From an uncultured Oscillospiraceae bacterium (lineage in GTDB: Bacteria; Bacillota; Clostridia; Oscillospirales; Ruminococcaceae), in contig CAJUMS010000003.1 of the NCBI GenBank assembly GCA_910587465.1, positions 1-64,000 of the forward strand: a stretch of 64,000 nucleotides of DNA, given 5' to 3'. The position numbers and the translations under genes are program-made. Every line of letters begins with the position of its first letter. Positions within the stretch are counted from its first letter, which is position 1. Below are positions 52,908 through 62,578 of this stretch, piece after piece. The notes under the pieces are model-generated. The model saw nothing but the letters and a program-made list of their open reading frames with translations. It did no database searches and was not told the DNA's origin.

Positions 52908-53561
52908 TTAAGTTATTTCCCAGACAAAGGCTGCGCTGTCCCGCGACTTAATATCTTCGGGCTCAAACTCGGGAACCGCGCCTGCGGCAACGATACCGCG
53001 CTCCCTTTCCATTGTGTAGGCGCTTGCTGAAAAGACGTTGATATCCGTCCAATCGTAATCAATCTTGAGCAATGTGCCGAGCTTTGCTCCCGACGCCTCA
53101 CAGAGAATCTCCGCTTTCCGACGTGCGTTCTCGGTTGCCGATTTCAGCAGCTCCTCACTGATAATCTCAGGATTTTTCAACGTAAACTGTATTGAGAATT
53201 CGGCGTTTGCGCCGCTGTCGGAAATCGCCGTGAGCGTATCCGCAAGCCTTTTCGCGTCCATATCGAACGACAGCTTAAGCGTGTATCGACAAACATATCC
53301 CGCGAAAACATTGTGATATCTTCCGTTCTCATCAGTCTCGCCCTCGTAATTAGTACGAACGTTGAACGAGAGCGTCTTTAAATCTTCTTTGGCAAAGCCG
53401 GAGGAAATAACCGCTTTTTGAAGCAGTTCTATACGCTTATTTGCGTTCTCAACGGACTTGGTATACTCCAAATCCGTTGAAACGATATTAAGCGTCACGG
53501 CGATATAATCGGGCTTTACGGAGGCAGTCCCGATACCTCTTACTGTAATCGTTCTTTCCAT
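52908..53561 (-). CDS. SIMPL (DUF541) domain protein
   Basis: The 217-aa protein begins RTITVRGIGTASVKPDYIAV and contains LKTLSFNVRTNYEGETDENG and the late ENARRKAEILCEASGAKLG, typical of the SIMPL/DUF541 family (BP26-like), beta-rich proteins that form ring assemblies. There is no signal peptide, unlike many family members. It lies 4 bp after the decarboxylase beta gene and has a poor ribosome-binding site, so it is probably translated by coupling. Confidence 0.8.
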   Translation of the reverse strand: MERTITVRGIGTASVKPDYIAVTLNIVSTDLEYTKSVENANKRIELLQKAVISSGFAKEDLKTLSFNVRTNYEGETDENGRYHNVFAGYVCRYTLKLSFDMDAKRLADTLTAISDSGANAEFSIQFTLKNPEIISEELLKSATENARRKAEILCEASGAKLGTLLKIDYDWTDINVFSASAYTMERERGIVAAGAVPEFEPEDIKSRDSAAFVWEIT

Positions 53562-53565
53562 AATC

Positions 53566-54852
53566 TTAACCCAATACAGACAGCAGTACGCCCGCAGCGA
53601 CTGCCGAGCCGATAACACCCGCTACGTTCGGACCCATTGCGTGCATAAGCAGGAAGTTGGACGGATTAGTCTGCGCGCCAACCTTCTGCGATACACGTGC
53701 CGCCATAGGTACGGCGGAAACACCCGCAGAGCCGATGAGCGGATTGATCTTCTTTCCGGAGATGATATACATAAGCTTGCCGAGCAGTACGCCGCAAGCA
53801 GTGCCGACACAGAATGCAATAAGCCCGAGCACGATAATGAATATGGTCTTCCAGCTGAGGAAGTTGTCCGCAACGGCAGTAGCGCCAACGGTAATACCGA
53901 GGAATATCGTGATGATGTTCATCAATTCATTCTGAGCTGTCTTGACAAGTCTGTCACAAACGCCCGATTCCTTCATGAGGTTGCCGAACATAAGAATACC
54001 AACCAACGGAGCAGCCGACGGAACGATTAGTGAAACGATAACGGTAACCGCGATCGGGAATACTACCTTCTCAATCTTGGAAACCTCGCGGAGCTGACCC
54101 ATCTTTACAGCGCGCTCCTTTTCGGTAGTGAGTGCCTTCATAATAGGCGGCTGAATAACAGGCACCAACGCCATGTACGAGTATGCAGCGACCGCTATTG
54201 AGCCCAACAACTGTGGAGCAAGCTTAGACGTGAGGTAGATTGCCGTAGGACCGTCCGCACCGCCTATAATCGCGGTAGACGCCGCTTCCTTGAGCGTGAA
54301 ACCGCTGAACCCTATTCCCGAAAGATCGAAGAAGTTCAGCAAGCAAGCTCCGAGGAACGTAAAGAAGATACCGCCTTGAGCTGCCGCACCGAGCAAAAAG
54401 CTCTTGGGGTTTGCGATCAAAGGGCCGAAATCAGTCATAGAACCGATACCGAGGAAGATAAGCGGCGGATATATCTGAAGCTTAACACCCAGATACAGCA
54501 TATCCAACAAACCGCCCTCGTGCAACACCTTGCCGTAATCCAGCGAGGTCTCGGGCATAAATATCGACATATATATCTGACCGCCCAACCCCGCGTCAAC
54601 ATACGTCGGCGCGAAGTAGGGGTTAGTTGCGGGATCCCACAGTTCAGGGTGATACAGCCCCGTAAGCGGCAGATTAGTCAGCAACATACCAAATGCTATC
54701 GGCAGCATGAGCAGCGGCTCGTACTGTCTTACAATAGCAAGATAGAACAGGACAAACGATAAAAGGATCATAATTATGCATCTGATATCGCCAAGCCCCG
54801 TAAATCCGGACGTGTCAATCAGTCCGGTTATCGTACTTTGAAATATTTCCAT
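53566..54852 (-). CDS. sodium-translocating decarboxylase, beta subunit
   Basis: Start at 54852 follows AGAAAGGAAAACCGTATC. The 428-aa membrane protein has the signatures of OadB/GcdB/MmdB: PLIFLGIGSMTDFGPLI, AAQGGIFFTF, STAIIGGADGPTAIYLTSKL and ADNFLSWKTIF, with about nine membrane helices. It couples decarboxylation of a carboxybiotin intermediate to Na+ export. Subunit gamma is just upstream; the carboxyltransferase (alpha) and biotin carrier are not in the window, so the substrate (oxaloacetate, methylmalonyl-CoA or glutaconyl-CoA) cannot be told. Confidence 0.92.
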   Translation of the reverse strand: MEIFQSTITGLIDTSGFTGLGDIRCIIMILLSFVLFYLAIVRQYEPLLMLPIAFGMLLTNLPLTGLYHPELWDPATNPYFAPTYVDAGLGGQIYMSIFMPETSLDYGKVLHEGGLLDMLYLGVKLQIYPPLIFLGIGSMTDFGPLIANPKSFLLGAAAQGGIFFTFLGACLLNFFDLSGIGFSGFTLKEAASTAIIGGADGPTAIYLTSKLAPQLLGSIAVAAYSYMALVPVIQPPIMKALTTEKERAVKMGQLREVSKIEKVVFPIAVTVIVSLIVPSAAPLVGILMFGNLMKESGVCDRLVKTAQNELMNIITIFLGITVGATAVADNFLSWKTIFIIVLGLIAFCVGTACGVLLGKLMYIISGKKINPLIGSAGVSAVPMAARVSQKVGAQTNPSNFLLMHAMGPNVAGVIGSAVAAGVLLSVLG

Positions 54853-54869
54853 GATACGGTTTTCCTTTC

Positions 54870-55349
54870 TCAGAATTGACGCATATTGTCGCTTAAGCCA
54901 GCCATAGACCACGCAGAACGTGCATGGGCATTCTTGTGTTTGCTTATGCTCTTGATAGTGTAAGCAGTACCCTCTGCCTCAGCATAAGCCGCTATAGCCG
55001 CACTGATAACGGCAACGATCTCTTCATCGTCATCAACATCTTCTTCCTCCTCAACTGGAGCTGCCTGCTCAACGGGCTCTGCAGCGAGCTTAGCCTTCTC
55101 AGCTTCGATAGAGGCAGATTTCTTCTCTACCTTACTCTTGTCGATAGCCTTGAAGATCGTTCCCATCAACCAGAAAAAGAAAATGAGAATCGCCAGAATA
55201 AGGAAAACGACAAGTATTCCCGTAATGGTGAGAATTCCGACAGAGCCCCAGTAATCGGGATCACTGAGCTGATCTTTAGCGCTTCCCAAGCCCTGAAGCC
55301 TGTCGATAGCGCTGCCGCTTTCCGACAGCATACTAAACGCAATGTTCAT
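54870..55349 (-). CDS. sodium-translocating decarboxylase, gamma subunit (OadG-like)
   Basis: The 159-aa protein has one N-terminal-half membrane helix (SVGILTITGILVVFLILAIL), a Lys/Glu linker (EKKSASIEAEKAKLAAEPVE, acidic EEEEDVDDDEEI) and a short C-terminal helix with EIVAVISAAIAAYAEAEG, the OadG pattern. It joins the beta subunit to the carboxyltransferase. First gene of the operon gamma-beta-SIMPL, with its own promoter at 55408-55436. Confidence 0.88.
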   Translation of the reverse strand: MNIAFSMLSESGSAIDRLQGLGSAKDQLSDPDYWGSVGILTITGILVVFLILAILIFFFWLMGTIFKAIDKSKVEKKSASIEAEKAKLAAEPVEQAAPVEEEEDVDDDEEIVAVISAAIAAYAEAEGTAYTIKSISKHKNAHARSAWSMAGLSDNMRQF

Positions 55350-55407
55350 CTATAACTACTCCTTTTTCACTCGAAAAAATTCGAGAATTATTTCCGAAAT
55401 CAAAATC

Positions 55408-55436
55408 ATTATACTATATTTTCACAAAAATTTCAA
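55408..55436 (-). promoter_or_regulatory. sigma-A promoter of the decarboxylase operon
   Basis: Minus strand TTGAAA (55436-55431), 17 nt, TATAAT (55413-55408). CTCGAA/TTCGAG (55371-55386) forms a small hairpin in the leader. Confidence 0.85.
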
Positions 55437-55510
55437 CCTATTATTTGAGAATTTTTTGACAAAGTTTTACACGGAAAATACAGCACTTTGCACAAAACAT
55501 TACTCATAAA

Positions 55511-56155
55511 TTATATTTTTGTTACAAAACAAAGTATCCCGTGCAAATCATCGGCGATGACAGCGTTATAATAATCGGAAAAATCCTTTGTCGTACCCGT
55601 CAGAACAGCCGCGAAATCAACTCCTGCAGACTGCGCGGTTTTAGCATCTACAAGACTATCTCCGACATACAACACATCCTGTTTGTCTCTCCCAAGCGTT
55701 TCTACCGCTTTCAGAAGACCCTCGGGATCGGGTTTTTCGCATGTCACGTCCTCGCCGCCAACTATCACGTCTATCAAGTCCTCCGCACCGAATTTGCGCA
55801 GTATCGCCTCAATGCGGTAATGAAATTTTGTTGTAACGATACCCGTTTCGATACCGCGCCGCTTAAACTCCGACAGCATATCCTGCGTGGCATCATACAA
55901 CACCGTGTTGTCCGTCATCACTTCGTCGGCTTTTTCACGGAACAACTTTGCAAAACGCTCCGCGGCGCTCTCGTCAAGACAACCCGTAAGCTCGCGGAAA
56001 GTATCCTTTAATGACAGTCCAATCATCCTTCTTATCTCGGAAACGGATTTCTCCATATAATACATCTCACCTAGAGCATAATTTACACTTAGCACAATTC
56101 CGTTAGTGCTGTCCCCTAGCGTGTAGTCAAAATCAAAAATAACTGCTTTGTACAT
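55511..56155 (-). CDS. HAD-superfamily phosphatase (phosphoglycolate-phosphatase-like)
   Basis: The 214-aa protein has motif I DFDYTLGDS, motif II VTTKFH (Thr), motif III with the Lys of CEKPDPEGL and motif IV GDSLVDAKTAQSAGV, a complete HAD hydrolase with an alpha-helical cap. One expects DxDGTL in motif I; here Gly is Tyr. The start at 56155 lies 1 nt after the stop of the SDR gene, using GGAGG inside that gene, so it is the third gene of a coupled clpE-SDR-HAD run. Substrate unknown. Confidence 0.88.
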   Translation of the reverse strand: MYKAVIFDFDYTLGDSTNGIVLSVNYALGEMYYMEKSVSEIRRMIGLSLKDTFRELTGCLDESAAERFAKLFREKADEVMTDNTVLYDATQDMLSEFKRRGIETGIVTTKFHYRIEAILRKFGAEDLIDVIVGGEDVTCEKPDPEGLLKAVETLGRDKQDVLYVGDSLVDAKTAQSAGVDFAAVLTGTTKDFSDYYNAVIADDLHGILCFVTKI

Positions 56156-56156
56156 A

Positions 56157-56867
56157 TCAACCGCCGAATCCTCCGTCAACACCCAGCACCTGTCCCGTAA
56201 TAAAGCGGTTCTCGGCAAGCGCGCGCACCGCCTTAGCGACCTCGGACGGCTTTCCAAGACGGTTTACCGGCGTTTCCCCGACGAGCTCCGCAAGCTCCTC
56301 CTCGGTAAGGTCAACGGTGTTCATAGGGCTGTCGATTACCCCGGGGGCGACCGCGTTCACGGTTATCCCCGACAGTCCCAATTCCTTAGCGAGCGCCTTT
56401 GTAAAACCGATCACGCCCGCCTTTGCCGCCGAATAAGCGACCTCGCAAGACGCGCCGTACACTCCCCATACCGAGGAAACGTTAACGACCGCGCCGCTTT
56501 TTCTGCTCACCATAGACGGCACTACAGCACGGGTAACATTGAAAACGCCCGTAAGATCAACGTCGATCATACGCCGCCAATTCTCGTATGAAGTGTCGAG
56601 AAATGGCTTTATCAGCGATATTCCTGCATTGTTCACCAAGATGTCTATATGCCCGAATTCGCACAGAACGTTCCGAACAGTATTGTTCACGGAGTTAATA
56701 TCCGAAACATCCATAGGCGCACAAAAGCAGTTCAGCTTTCCCATAAGCGACCGAGCCAGTTCCTTGTTGGAGTTATACGTGAATATAACATCATCGGTAC
56801 GCGCGAATTCCTCCGCGAGAGCCGCGCCGATAGCTCCCGTGCCGCCTGTGATCAAAACCGTGCTCAT
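56157..56867 (-). CDS. short-chain dehydrogenase/reductase (FabG-like)
   Basis: The 236-aa protein has the SDR cofactor motif TGGTGAIG, NNAG, the catalytic Ser of NVSSVWG, YSAAK (Tyr/Lys) and the closing GQVLGVDGGFGG. Resembles 3-oxoacyl-ACP reductases. Its ATG overlaps the stop of the ClpE-like gene (ATGA), so translation is coupled. No other fatty-acid genes are nearby; the coupling to a chaperone ATPase is unusual. Confidence 0.88.
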   Translation of the reverse strand: MSTVLITGGTGAIGAALAEEFARTDDVIFTYNSNKELARSLMGKLNCFCAPMDVSDINSVNNTVRNVLCEFGHIDILVNNAGISLIKPFLDTSYENWRRMIDVDLTGVFNVTRAVVPSMVSRKSGAVVNVSSVWGVYGASCEVAYSAAKAGVIGFTKALAKELGLSGITVNAVAPGVIDSPMNTVDLTEEELAELVGETPVNRLGKPSEVAKAVRALAENRFITGQVLGVDGGFGG

Positions 56868-59212
56868 TCCACGGTCACAACGATCTCGCCGTCCTTAGCG
56901 GTAACATACACCTTGGTGAGCGTTTTCTCGCTGTTGTCGATAATCAGCTCCGCGATCTTGTCCTCAATATCGGAGCGTATCACGCGGCGGATATCTCGTC
57001 CGCCGAACTTGCCGCCATATGCCTTTTTCGCGATCGCGACATACACGTCCTCAGCAATCTCAAGCATGAGACCCTTTTCATCAAGCGGTGAGCGCAACTC
57101 TTTAAGGTTGAGCTTAGCGATCTTAGCATATGCCTCCTCGGTAAGCGGCGCAAACGCGACTATCTCGTCGACACGCGCCATAAACTCGGGTCTGAGGAAG
57201 TCACGCAAGCCCTTCATAACGCGCTCACGGCTCATATCCTCCTGAGTTTTCGAGAAACCAATACCGTTCATACCACCCGTTGAACCCGCGTTTGAGGTCA
57301 TGGCGATTATTGTATTTTCAAAACTTACGTTGCGCCCATGTGAATCGGTGATCTTGCCCTCATCAAGAATTTGCAACAGAATATTCATTATGTCGGGGTG
57401 CGCCTTTTCGATCTCGTCAAACAGAATTACCGAATACGGCTTTCTGCGGACGCGCTCGGTGAGCTGTCCCGCCTCGTCGTAACCTACGTATCCCGGAGGA
57501 GAACCTATTATCTTCGATACGCTGTGCTTCTCCATATACTCCGACATATCAAGCCTGATAAGCGGGTCAACCGTATCAAACATCTCCTTGGCAAGTACCT
57601 TTACAAGCTCGGTCTTACCCACGCCCGTGGGACCTACGAAGATGAAAGACGCGGGTCTGCGGCGGTCGGAGAGCTGTATACGGCTGCGCTTTATTGCCTT
57701 GGCAACGAGCTCGCAAGCCTCGTCCTGACCGATTATCTTAGCTTTAAGATTATCCTCAAGCTCTGCCATACGCTTGAATTCGGTCTCCTGTATCTTATTC
57801 GCGGGAATTCCCGTCCACAGTTCAATTACCTTCGACAAGTCCTCCATGCTGACATAAACGTTTTCGGCAGCCTTTTTCAGCCCGTCTATCTTCTTCTCAT
57901 TCTGTGCTATCGTAGTTTTAAGCTCTGCGAGCCGCGCATAATCGATGTTTGAATCCTCGGCAAGCTCGCTCTCCTCGCGTTTCTGTGCAGCAAGCTCCAT
58001 TTTCATCTTCTCGTATTCGGTAATGCTGGCGTTGCCCAGCGATGCGCAGGCGCAAGCCTCGTCCAGCAGGTCGATAGCCTTATCAGGCAGGAAACGATCG
58101 TTAATATAGCGCTCGGAAAGTACCGCACACATTTTCACAATCTCGTCGGTCACATGCACCTTGTGATGCTCCTCATAATACTTCTTTATTCCGCCGAGAA
58201 GAGTTACCGTCTCCTCTATCGTCGGCTCGTTTACGGTAACGGGCTGGAAACGGCGCTCCAAAGCACTGTCCTTTTCAATATGCTTACGGTATTCCGCAAA
58301 GGTGGTGGCGCCGATGACCTGCAATTCACCACGCGAAAGCGCGGGCTTGAAGATGTTCGCTGCATTCATTGATCCCTCAGAATCTCCACCCGTGCCGACA
58401 AGGTTATGCACCTCGTCAACGAAAAGCATAACATTACCCGCGTTCTTTACCTCGTCGATAAGCGACTTCACGCGGCTCTCAAACTGTCCGCGGAACTGCG
58501 TGCCCGCGACAAGCGCAGTAAGATCAAGCAGATACAGCTCCTTGCCCTGAAGTCTGAACGGCACATCGCCGCTCGCGAGCTTGAGCGCTATACCCTCGGC
58601 GATAGCGGTCTTGCCGACACCCGGTTCGCCTATCAGACAGGGATTGTTCTTGGTGCGGCGGGAAAGTATCTGCAATACACGGTATATCTCCTTTTCGCGC
58701 CCGACAATAGTGTCGACTTTGCCCTCTTTGGCACGACGAGTGAGATTGGTACAGTATGTCTCAAGACACTTGCGCTTTTTATCGATCTTATCTGGCTTTT
58801 TACGCGGTTTCTTCTCCTGTGTGGTATCGTCCTTATCGGAACCGAACAGATTTTTCAAGAAATTCGGCATAGTGCCCGCGCCGCCGCGTTCAAAGAGATT
58901 ATCCTCATCCTTGCTGTCCTTGGAGTTTTCGAATACGATCTCGTCATCGCCTTCGTCATCGTCGTCCTTGCCGATACCGAACTGCTTGAGCATATCGTTA
59001 TCGACAATTCCGTCTTCACCGAACAGCGAATCGACGGCGCTGTCGAAATCCTCCTCGGATATGCCCATCTGCTGTAAATATTCGTTCACCTGCGGCAAAC
59101 CGAGCTCCTTTGCGCAGTTAAGACACAGCCCTTCGCTCTTGCGCTCGCTGCCGCTCATGGTGGAAATAAACATCACCGCAGGACGCTTTTTGCATCTTGA
59201 ACACATCATCAT
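56864..59212 (-). CDS. clpE: Clp ATPase with N-terminal zinc finger (ClpE-like)
   Basis: The 782-aa protein begins with a treble-clef zinc finger (Cys 4/7 and 30/33) in place of the ClpC N-domain, then an acidic linker, AAA module 1 (Walker A GEPGVGKT at 195-202), a middle domain and AAA module 2 (GPTGVGKTELVKVLAKEMFD, the ClpC/ClpE type) with the C-terminal D2 small domain. This arrangement is that of ClpE, an unfoldase for ClpP in stressed Firmicutes. Three ATGs in tandem; the first (59212) has AAGGGTG 7 nt upstream. No CtsR operator is evident. Confidence 0.9.
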   Translation of the reverse strand: MMMCSRCKKRPAVMFISTMSGSERKSEGLCLNCAKELGLPQVNEYLQQMGISEEDFDSAVDSLFGEDGIVDNDMLKQFGIGKDDDDEGDDEIVFENSKDSKDEDNLFERGGAGTMPNFLKNLFGSDKDDTTQEKKPRKKPDKIDKKRKCLETYCTNLTRRAKEGKVDTIVGREKEIYRVLQILSRRTKNNPCLIGEPGVGKTAIAEGIALKLASGDVPFRLQGKELYLLDLTALVAGTQFRGQFESRVKSLIDEVKNAGNVMLFVDEVHNLVGTGGDSEGSMNAANIFKPALSRGELQVIGATTFAEYRKHIEKDSALERRFQPVTVNEPTIEETVTLLGGIKKYYEEHHKVHVTDEIVKMCAVLSERYINDRFLPDKAIDLLDEACACASLGNASITEYEKMKMELAAQKREESELAEDSNIDYARLAELKTTIAQNEKKIDGLKKAAENVYVSMEDLSKVIELWTGIPANKIQETEFKRMAELEDNLKAKIIGQDEACELVAKAIKRSRIQLSDRRRPASFIFVGPTGVGKTELVKVLAKEMFDTVDPLIRLDMSEYMEKHSVSKIIGSPPGYVGYDEAGQLTERVRRKPYSVILFDEIEKAHPDIMNILLQILDEGKITDSHGRNVSFENTIIAMTSNAGSTGGMNGIGFSKTQEDMSRERVMKGLRDFLRPEFMARVDEIVAFAPLTEEAYAKIAKLNLKELRSPLDEKGLMLEIAEDVYVAIAKKAYGGKFGGRDIRRVIRSDIEDKIAELIIDNSEKTLTKVYVTAKDGEIVVTVE

Positions 59213-59239
59213 ACTATATCACCCTTACTTTCTATATAA

Positions 59240-60268
59240 TTATGTCAGAAAATTCAAAAAATCGACTTCATAGACCCGTTTGAAAATGAATGTGGAATCT
59301 ATCGCAGTCTGATTGAACAGTATCGCGTTTCCTCCGCACAGCGACACGATAAACCGCGTCACCAGACAAATCACGAATACAGCAATTATACCCTCGCACA
59401 GTCCCGCAAGCGCGCCCGCGAGAGCGTTCGCTTTGCCTATCACGGGTATCTTGTTGATCACCTCCGTGAGGTTCGCAACAATGCCAATCACTATCGTGAC
59501 AATCGAGAAGATCAGTATAAACGCAACTGTGCGGATTATTATCAGACAATTCGGTTCAATTACACCGTTAATGACCGCACCTCTTATGCTGTCCTTTGTT
59601 TCAATCATCGTAAGCGCAAGCGTCCGTGCCGCGTTCACTCCAATAGTGTCGGAGGCTGTCACGCCGCTTATGATCGGAATATATTTCCCCAACATCTCGG
59701 CAATATCGTTAAATCCTTTAAAATCCTCACGCCGCACAAGCTGAACTGCGACCGCCTGTGCTGTCACAAGCTTTCCTAACCCGTATTTCTCAATATCGTC
59801 CATTGTGAAATCGACGGTCTTTGCGTTCACCGAGGTGAGGTCAATATCCTCATTTAACCCGACAGCCTTAAGGTCATCAACATTCAGTCCTGTTTTTGAG
59901 AAGTCCACATTAGACAGATCAAAAACCGCCTTGCCCGTACCCGCGTAGTCTGGAGTTACCTCCGTAACTGGCTTTCCAGATATCTCCACCTTGGTAAAAT
60001 CGATATCGGGTATGCCGCCAAGCCTCATAGAACGCAGACCCTCGTCTATCGCGCCGTCGATCTGATCCGTAAGAGGCTTCTCGATAAAATTTCCGTATAC
60101 CGTCTCGGCAATAGGCTTGCTGAATATCATAGCGCACGCAAATGCCGCAATCACAGCAACCATTCCGAGAATGACCTTCGCAAAGCCGTTTTTCCAGCCC
60201 GCGAAGAAAAAAAACACCACGACAGCCACGATAGCCACGTCAAATACTATTGCAAATTCCTGTCCCAT
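59240..60268 (-). CDS. CvpA-family membrane protein
   Basis: The 342-aa protein has an N-terminal CvpA-like pair of membrane helices (AIVAVVVFFFFAGWKNGFAK, then VILGMVAVIAAFACAMIF), a soluble beta/alpha insert (residues about 60-210) and a C-terminal pair (IIIRTVAFILIFSIVTIVIG, IGKANALAGALAGLCEGIIA) with the typical NALAGALAGLCEG pattern. CvpA proteins were linked to colicin V production and biofilm; their real function is not settled. It lies between the DUF5711 and ClpE-like genes and could be part of one transcript. Confidence 0.8.
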   Translation of the reverse strand: MGQEFAIVFDVAIVAVVVFFFFAGWKNGFAKVILGMVAVIAAFACAMIFSKPIAETVYGNFIEKPLTDQIDGAIDEGLRSMRLGGIPDIDFTKVEISGKPVTEVTPDYAGTGKAVFDLSNVDFSKTGLNVDDLKAVGLNEDIDLTSVNAKTVDFTMDDIEKYGLGKLVTAQAVAVQLVRREDFKGFNDIAEMLGKYIPIISGVTASDTIGVNAARTLALTMIETKDSIRGAVINGVIEPNCLIIIRTVAFILIFSIVTIVIGIVANLTEVINKIPVIGKANALAGALAGLCEGIIAVFVICLVTRFIVSLCGGNAILFNQTAIDSTFIFKRVYEVDFLNFLT

Positions 60269-60278
60269 ATTACTCCCC

Positions 60279-61418
60279 TCAGAACTCTACTCTCTGCACT
60301 TTATTATAGCCCAGCAGATAGGCACAATTGTTTATTATCTTTACATCGGAATACACATCGTCCAGATCTTTGACCTTTACAGCCTCCAGCATTGAATTAT
60401 AGACCAAAAGCTTACTTCCGCTGAGAATGTACAAATTCCCCTTGCATACGTCAAACGCTGTTACCGCATCGGGCGTGATAGCCGCCGCGGCTTCAAGCCC
60501 TTCCCCGTAGGCGACCGCGATCTCGCCGTTCGAGCCCGCATCATGAAACAATATAACGCGCACACCGTCCGTCCCGGCAACGCCTACGACCTGCCTTGAA
60601 AACAAAGTCTCAGCGCTTATTTCACCTGTCTGCTCATCGAGAAGATACGCGCCGCCGCTTGTCACAACGTAAACTCCATCGTCACAGCGCTCCAATGAAA
60701 ACGAGATATCGCTGCCGAGATATGTCCGCCAAGTCTCACTTTCGGCGTTTTCGATGTCAAATTTTACCACGTTCGTTCTGAGATCTCCGCCGCTTTCACC
60801 GACAACTGTCACAAAAAAGCTGTTGTCGTTCGGACCGAAGCATACTTGCATTATCTTTTCATCGGGAGACGCCCAGCGGAATATCTGCTTGCCTTCCCCA
60901 TTAAATATGTACAGATAGTTGGAATATCTCGACGAGGTGGTGACCACCGCGCTGCGTTCCATAGTGCCTATCTTCGCAAATACGATGCTGTCGTCCATTG
61001 TCTTGGAAAACAGCTCTGACGTCCTCGAAAACACCTTGAGATCAAGCCCGTTCTTGTCGAACACAAGCGTTCTGCGGTCATTGGAATTTGACGCGGGGTT
61101 CTGAAATCCGTGCTGAAAGCTTGACAGTTCCGCACCGACCGCATTGTATGTGTACAGATATGTGTCGGTCAGCAGGTAGAAATTCTCTCCCAGCTCACCC
61201 ATTACATACCCCGTACTTCCCGGTAACGCAACGGGAAAGCCTCCCTCACCGGGGTTAAGCGCTACGTCTTTAAAGGGAGCTATCAGTGTTTTCCAGTTCG
61301 CGGCGATCAGTATAACAATCACCATAACGACGAGGAATATCACACCCCGTACCGCAAGTTTACTTCGTTTTCTCTTCTTGCGGAATTTATTCATATCATT
61401 TCGTTCGTCCATTGGCAA
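60279..61418 (-). CDS. DUF5711-like protein, single-pass with extracytoplasmic beta-propeller-like domain
   Basis: TTG 61418 lies 7 nt after GGAG and ATG 61412 is the alternative. The 379-aa product has a basic N-terminus (KFRKKRKRSKLAVRG), one membrane helix (about 24-42) and an extracytoplasmic domain of repeated four-stranded blades (YLLTDTYLYTYNAVG, NYLYIFNGEGKQIFRW, GVYVVTSGGAYLLDEQTGE). This fits the DUF5711 family, common in Ruminococcaceae. Ligand unknown. It overlaps no neighbour but runs 10 bp from the CvpA-like gene. Confidence 0.7.
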   Translation of the reverse strand: MPMDERNDMNKFRKKRKRSKLAVRGVIFLVVMVIVILIAANWKTLIAPFKDVALNPGEGGFPVALPGSTGYVMGELGENFYLLTDTYLYTYNAVGAELSSFQHGFQNPASNSNDRRTLVFDKNGLDLKVFSRTSELFSKTMDDSIVFAKIGTMERSAVVTTSSRYSNYLYIFNGEGKQIFRWASPDEKIMQVCFGPNDNSFFVTVVGESGGDLRTNVVKFDIENAESETWRTYLGSDISFSLERCDDGVYVVTSGGAYLLDEQTGEISAETLFSRQVVGVAGTDGVRVILFHDAGSNGEIAVAYGEGLEAAAAITPDAVTAFDVCKGNLYILSGSKLLVYNSMLEAVKVKDLDDVYSDVKIINNCAYLLGYNKVQRVEF

Positions 61419-61502
61419 GATGATGCTCCTATCCCCAATACAACATTAACTATTCTACATATACAAAATACCATCTATTCGATATCAGCGGTTTATCATT
61501 AT

Positions 61503-61532
61503 ATTATACCACATTCATACCCGTTTCGTCAA
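61503..61532 (-). promoter_or_regulatory. sigma-A promoter of the DUF5711-CvpA genes
   Basis: Minus strand TTGACG (61532-61527), 18 nt, TATAAT (61508-61503). Confidence 0.7.
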
Positions 61533-61559
61533 GTCCCGCACAAAAGGCTTTGTTATGCG

Positions 61560-62567
61560 TCATCTGTGAGGGTGAGCAGTGATTATAGTGTAGCTGTTGG
61601 CGTTTATCGTGATAGTACATCCAGCCGCCACCGCATAGTAATTTTTTCCTTTTTTGGTAACGACTGTCTCTTCGCGATTGAGCTTTCTCCTGCACCAATC
61701 GACGATCATATCCGTTTTCAGATACATATTCCGCTTTATACGCTCCTTACCCGACGCGGTAACGCTCAGCTTGGGGAGATTTTTTATAAGTATCTCGCGG
61801 TAGTCCTCATCAGTCTGTGCCTCATCATAAGAAACCTCGCTAAGGTACAGCCCCTCTGGAGGGAGCGTCTTTCCCGCATACGCGCGGTTTCCCGTATCAA
61901 GCGCCGTGCGGATATCGTCAAGATCAAGTCTGCCTTCGCTCGCGTAAATAAGCGTACCCGCAACTATTCTTACCATATTGTACAGAAAACCGTTTCCACG
62001 TATCCTGATCTCGCAAACTCCGCCGCTAAGAGAAACATCAAGCGAGTAAATTATCCTGACCGTGGTCTTTGCCCTAGATTTCCCCTCCGCGCGGCAGAAC
62101 GCCGCAAAATCGTGCTCTCCAACAAGGAGCGCCGCCGCATCGTTCATCTTCCCGATGTCCAACGGATACGGATAATGATACGCCAGATTCTGTAAGAAAA
62201 CATCACGTGTCGGCTTATTGTTTATCAGATACACATATTCTTTGGCTTTTGTGCAGTATCTCGCATGAAACTCATCGTCAACGTCCTCGCAGGACAATAC
62301 GGCGATATTATCAGGCAGCAGCGTGTTCATTCCCTTTATGAAGCCATCGCACGGTATAGCACTGTCAATATGAACGTTAAAGCAGAACCTCCTAGCGTGA
62401 ACGCCCGTATCAGTACGCGAACAGCCGTATATCACGGGCGGCTCGGTTTTCAGCAGCTTTCCTATCGCCTTTTCGACGACCTCCTGAACTGTCAACGCGT
62501 TGTCTTGTCGCTGAAATCCGTGATAATCCGCACCATTATATGCGATAAAAACCTTTAAATTACGCAT
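61560..62567 (-). CDS. truA: tRNA pseudouridine synthase TruA fused to a DUF3781 domain
   Basis: Residues 1-249 are a full TruA: catalytic Asp53 in CSRTDTGVHA, FHARYCTKAKEYVYLI, GEHDFAAFCRAEG and GNGFLYNMVRIVAGTLIYAS, ending PPEGLYLSEVSYDE. It makes pseudouridine at tRNA positions 38-40. Residues about 255-335 are an added domain (ASGKERIKRNMYLKTDMIVD, then WCRRKL and KKGKNYYAVAAGCTITINAN, SYTIITAH) that closely follows the pattern of stand-alone DUF3781 proteins. The junction is in frame with no stop. It lies 11 bp after ecfT. Confidence 0.9.
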   Translation of the reverse strand: MRNLKVFIAYNGADYHGFQRQDNALTVQEVVEKAIGKLLKTEPPVIYGCSRTDTGVHARRFCFNVHIDSAIPCDGFIKGMNTLLPDNIAVLSCEDVDDEFHARYCTKAKEYVYLINNKPTRDVFLQNLAYHYPYPLDIGKMNDAAALLVGEHDFAAFCRAEGKSRAKTTVRIIYSLDVSLSGGVCEIRIRGNGFLYNMVRIVAGTLIYASEGRLDLDDIRTALDTGNRAYAGKTLPPEGLYLSEVSYDEAQTDEDYREILIKNLPKLSVTASGKERIKRNMYLKTDMIVDWCRRKLNREETVVTKKGKNYYAVAAGCTITINANSYTIITAHPHR

Positions 62568-62578
62568 TTTACCTCCGC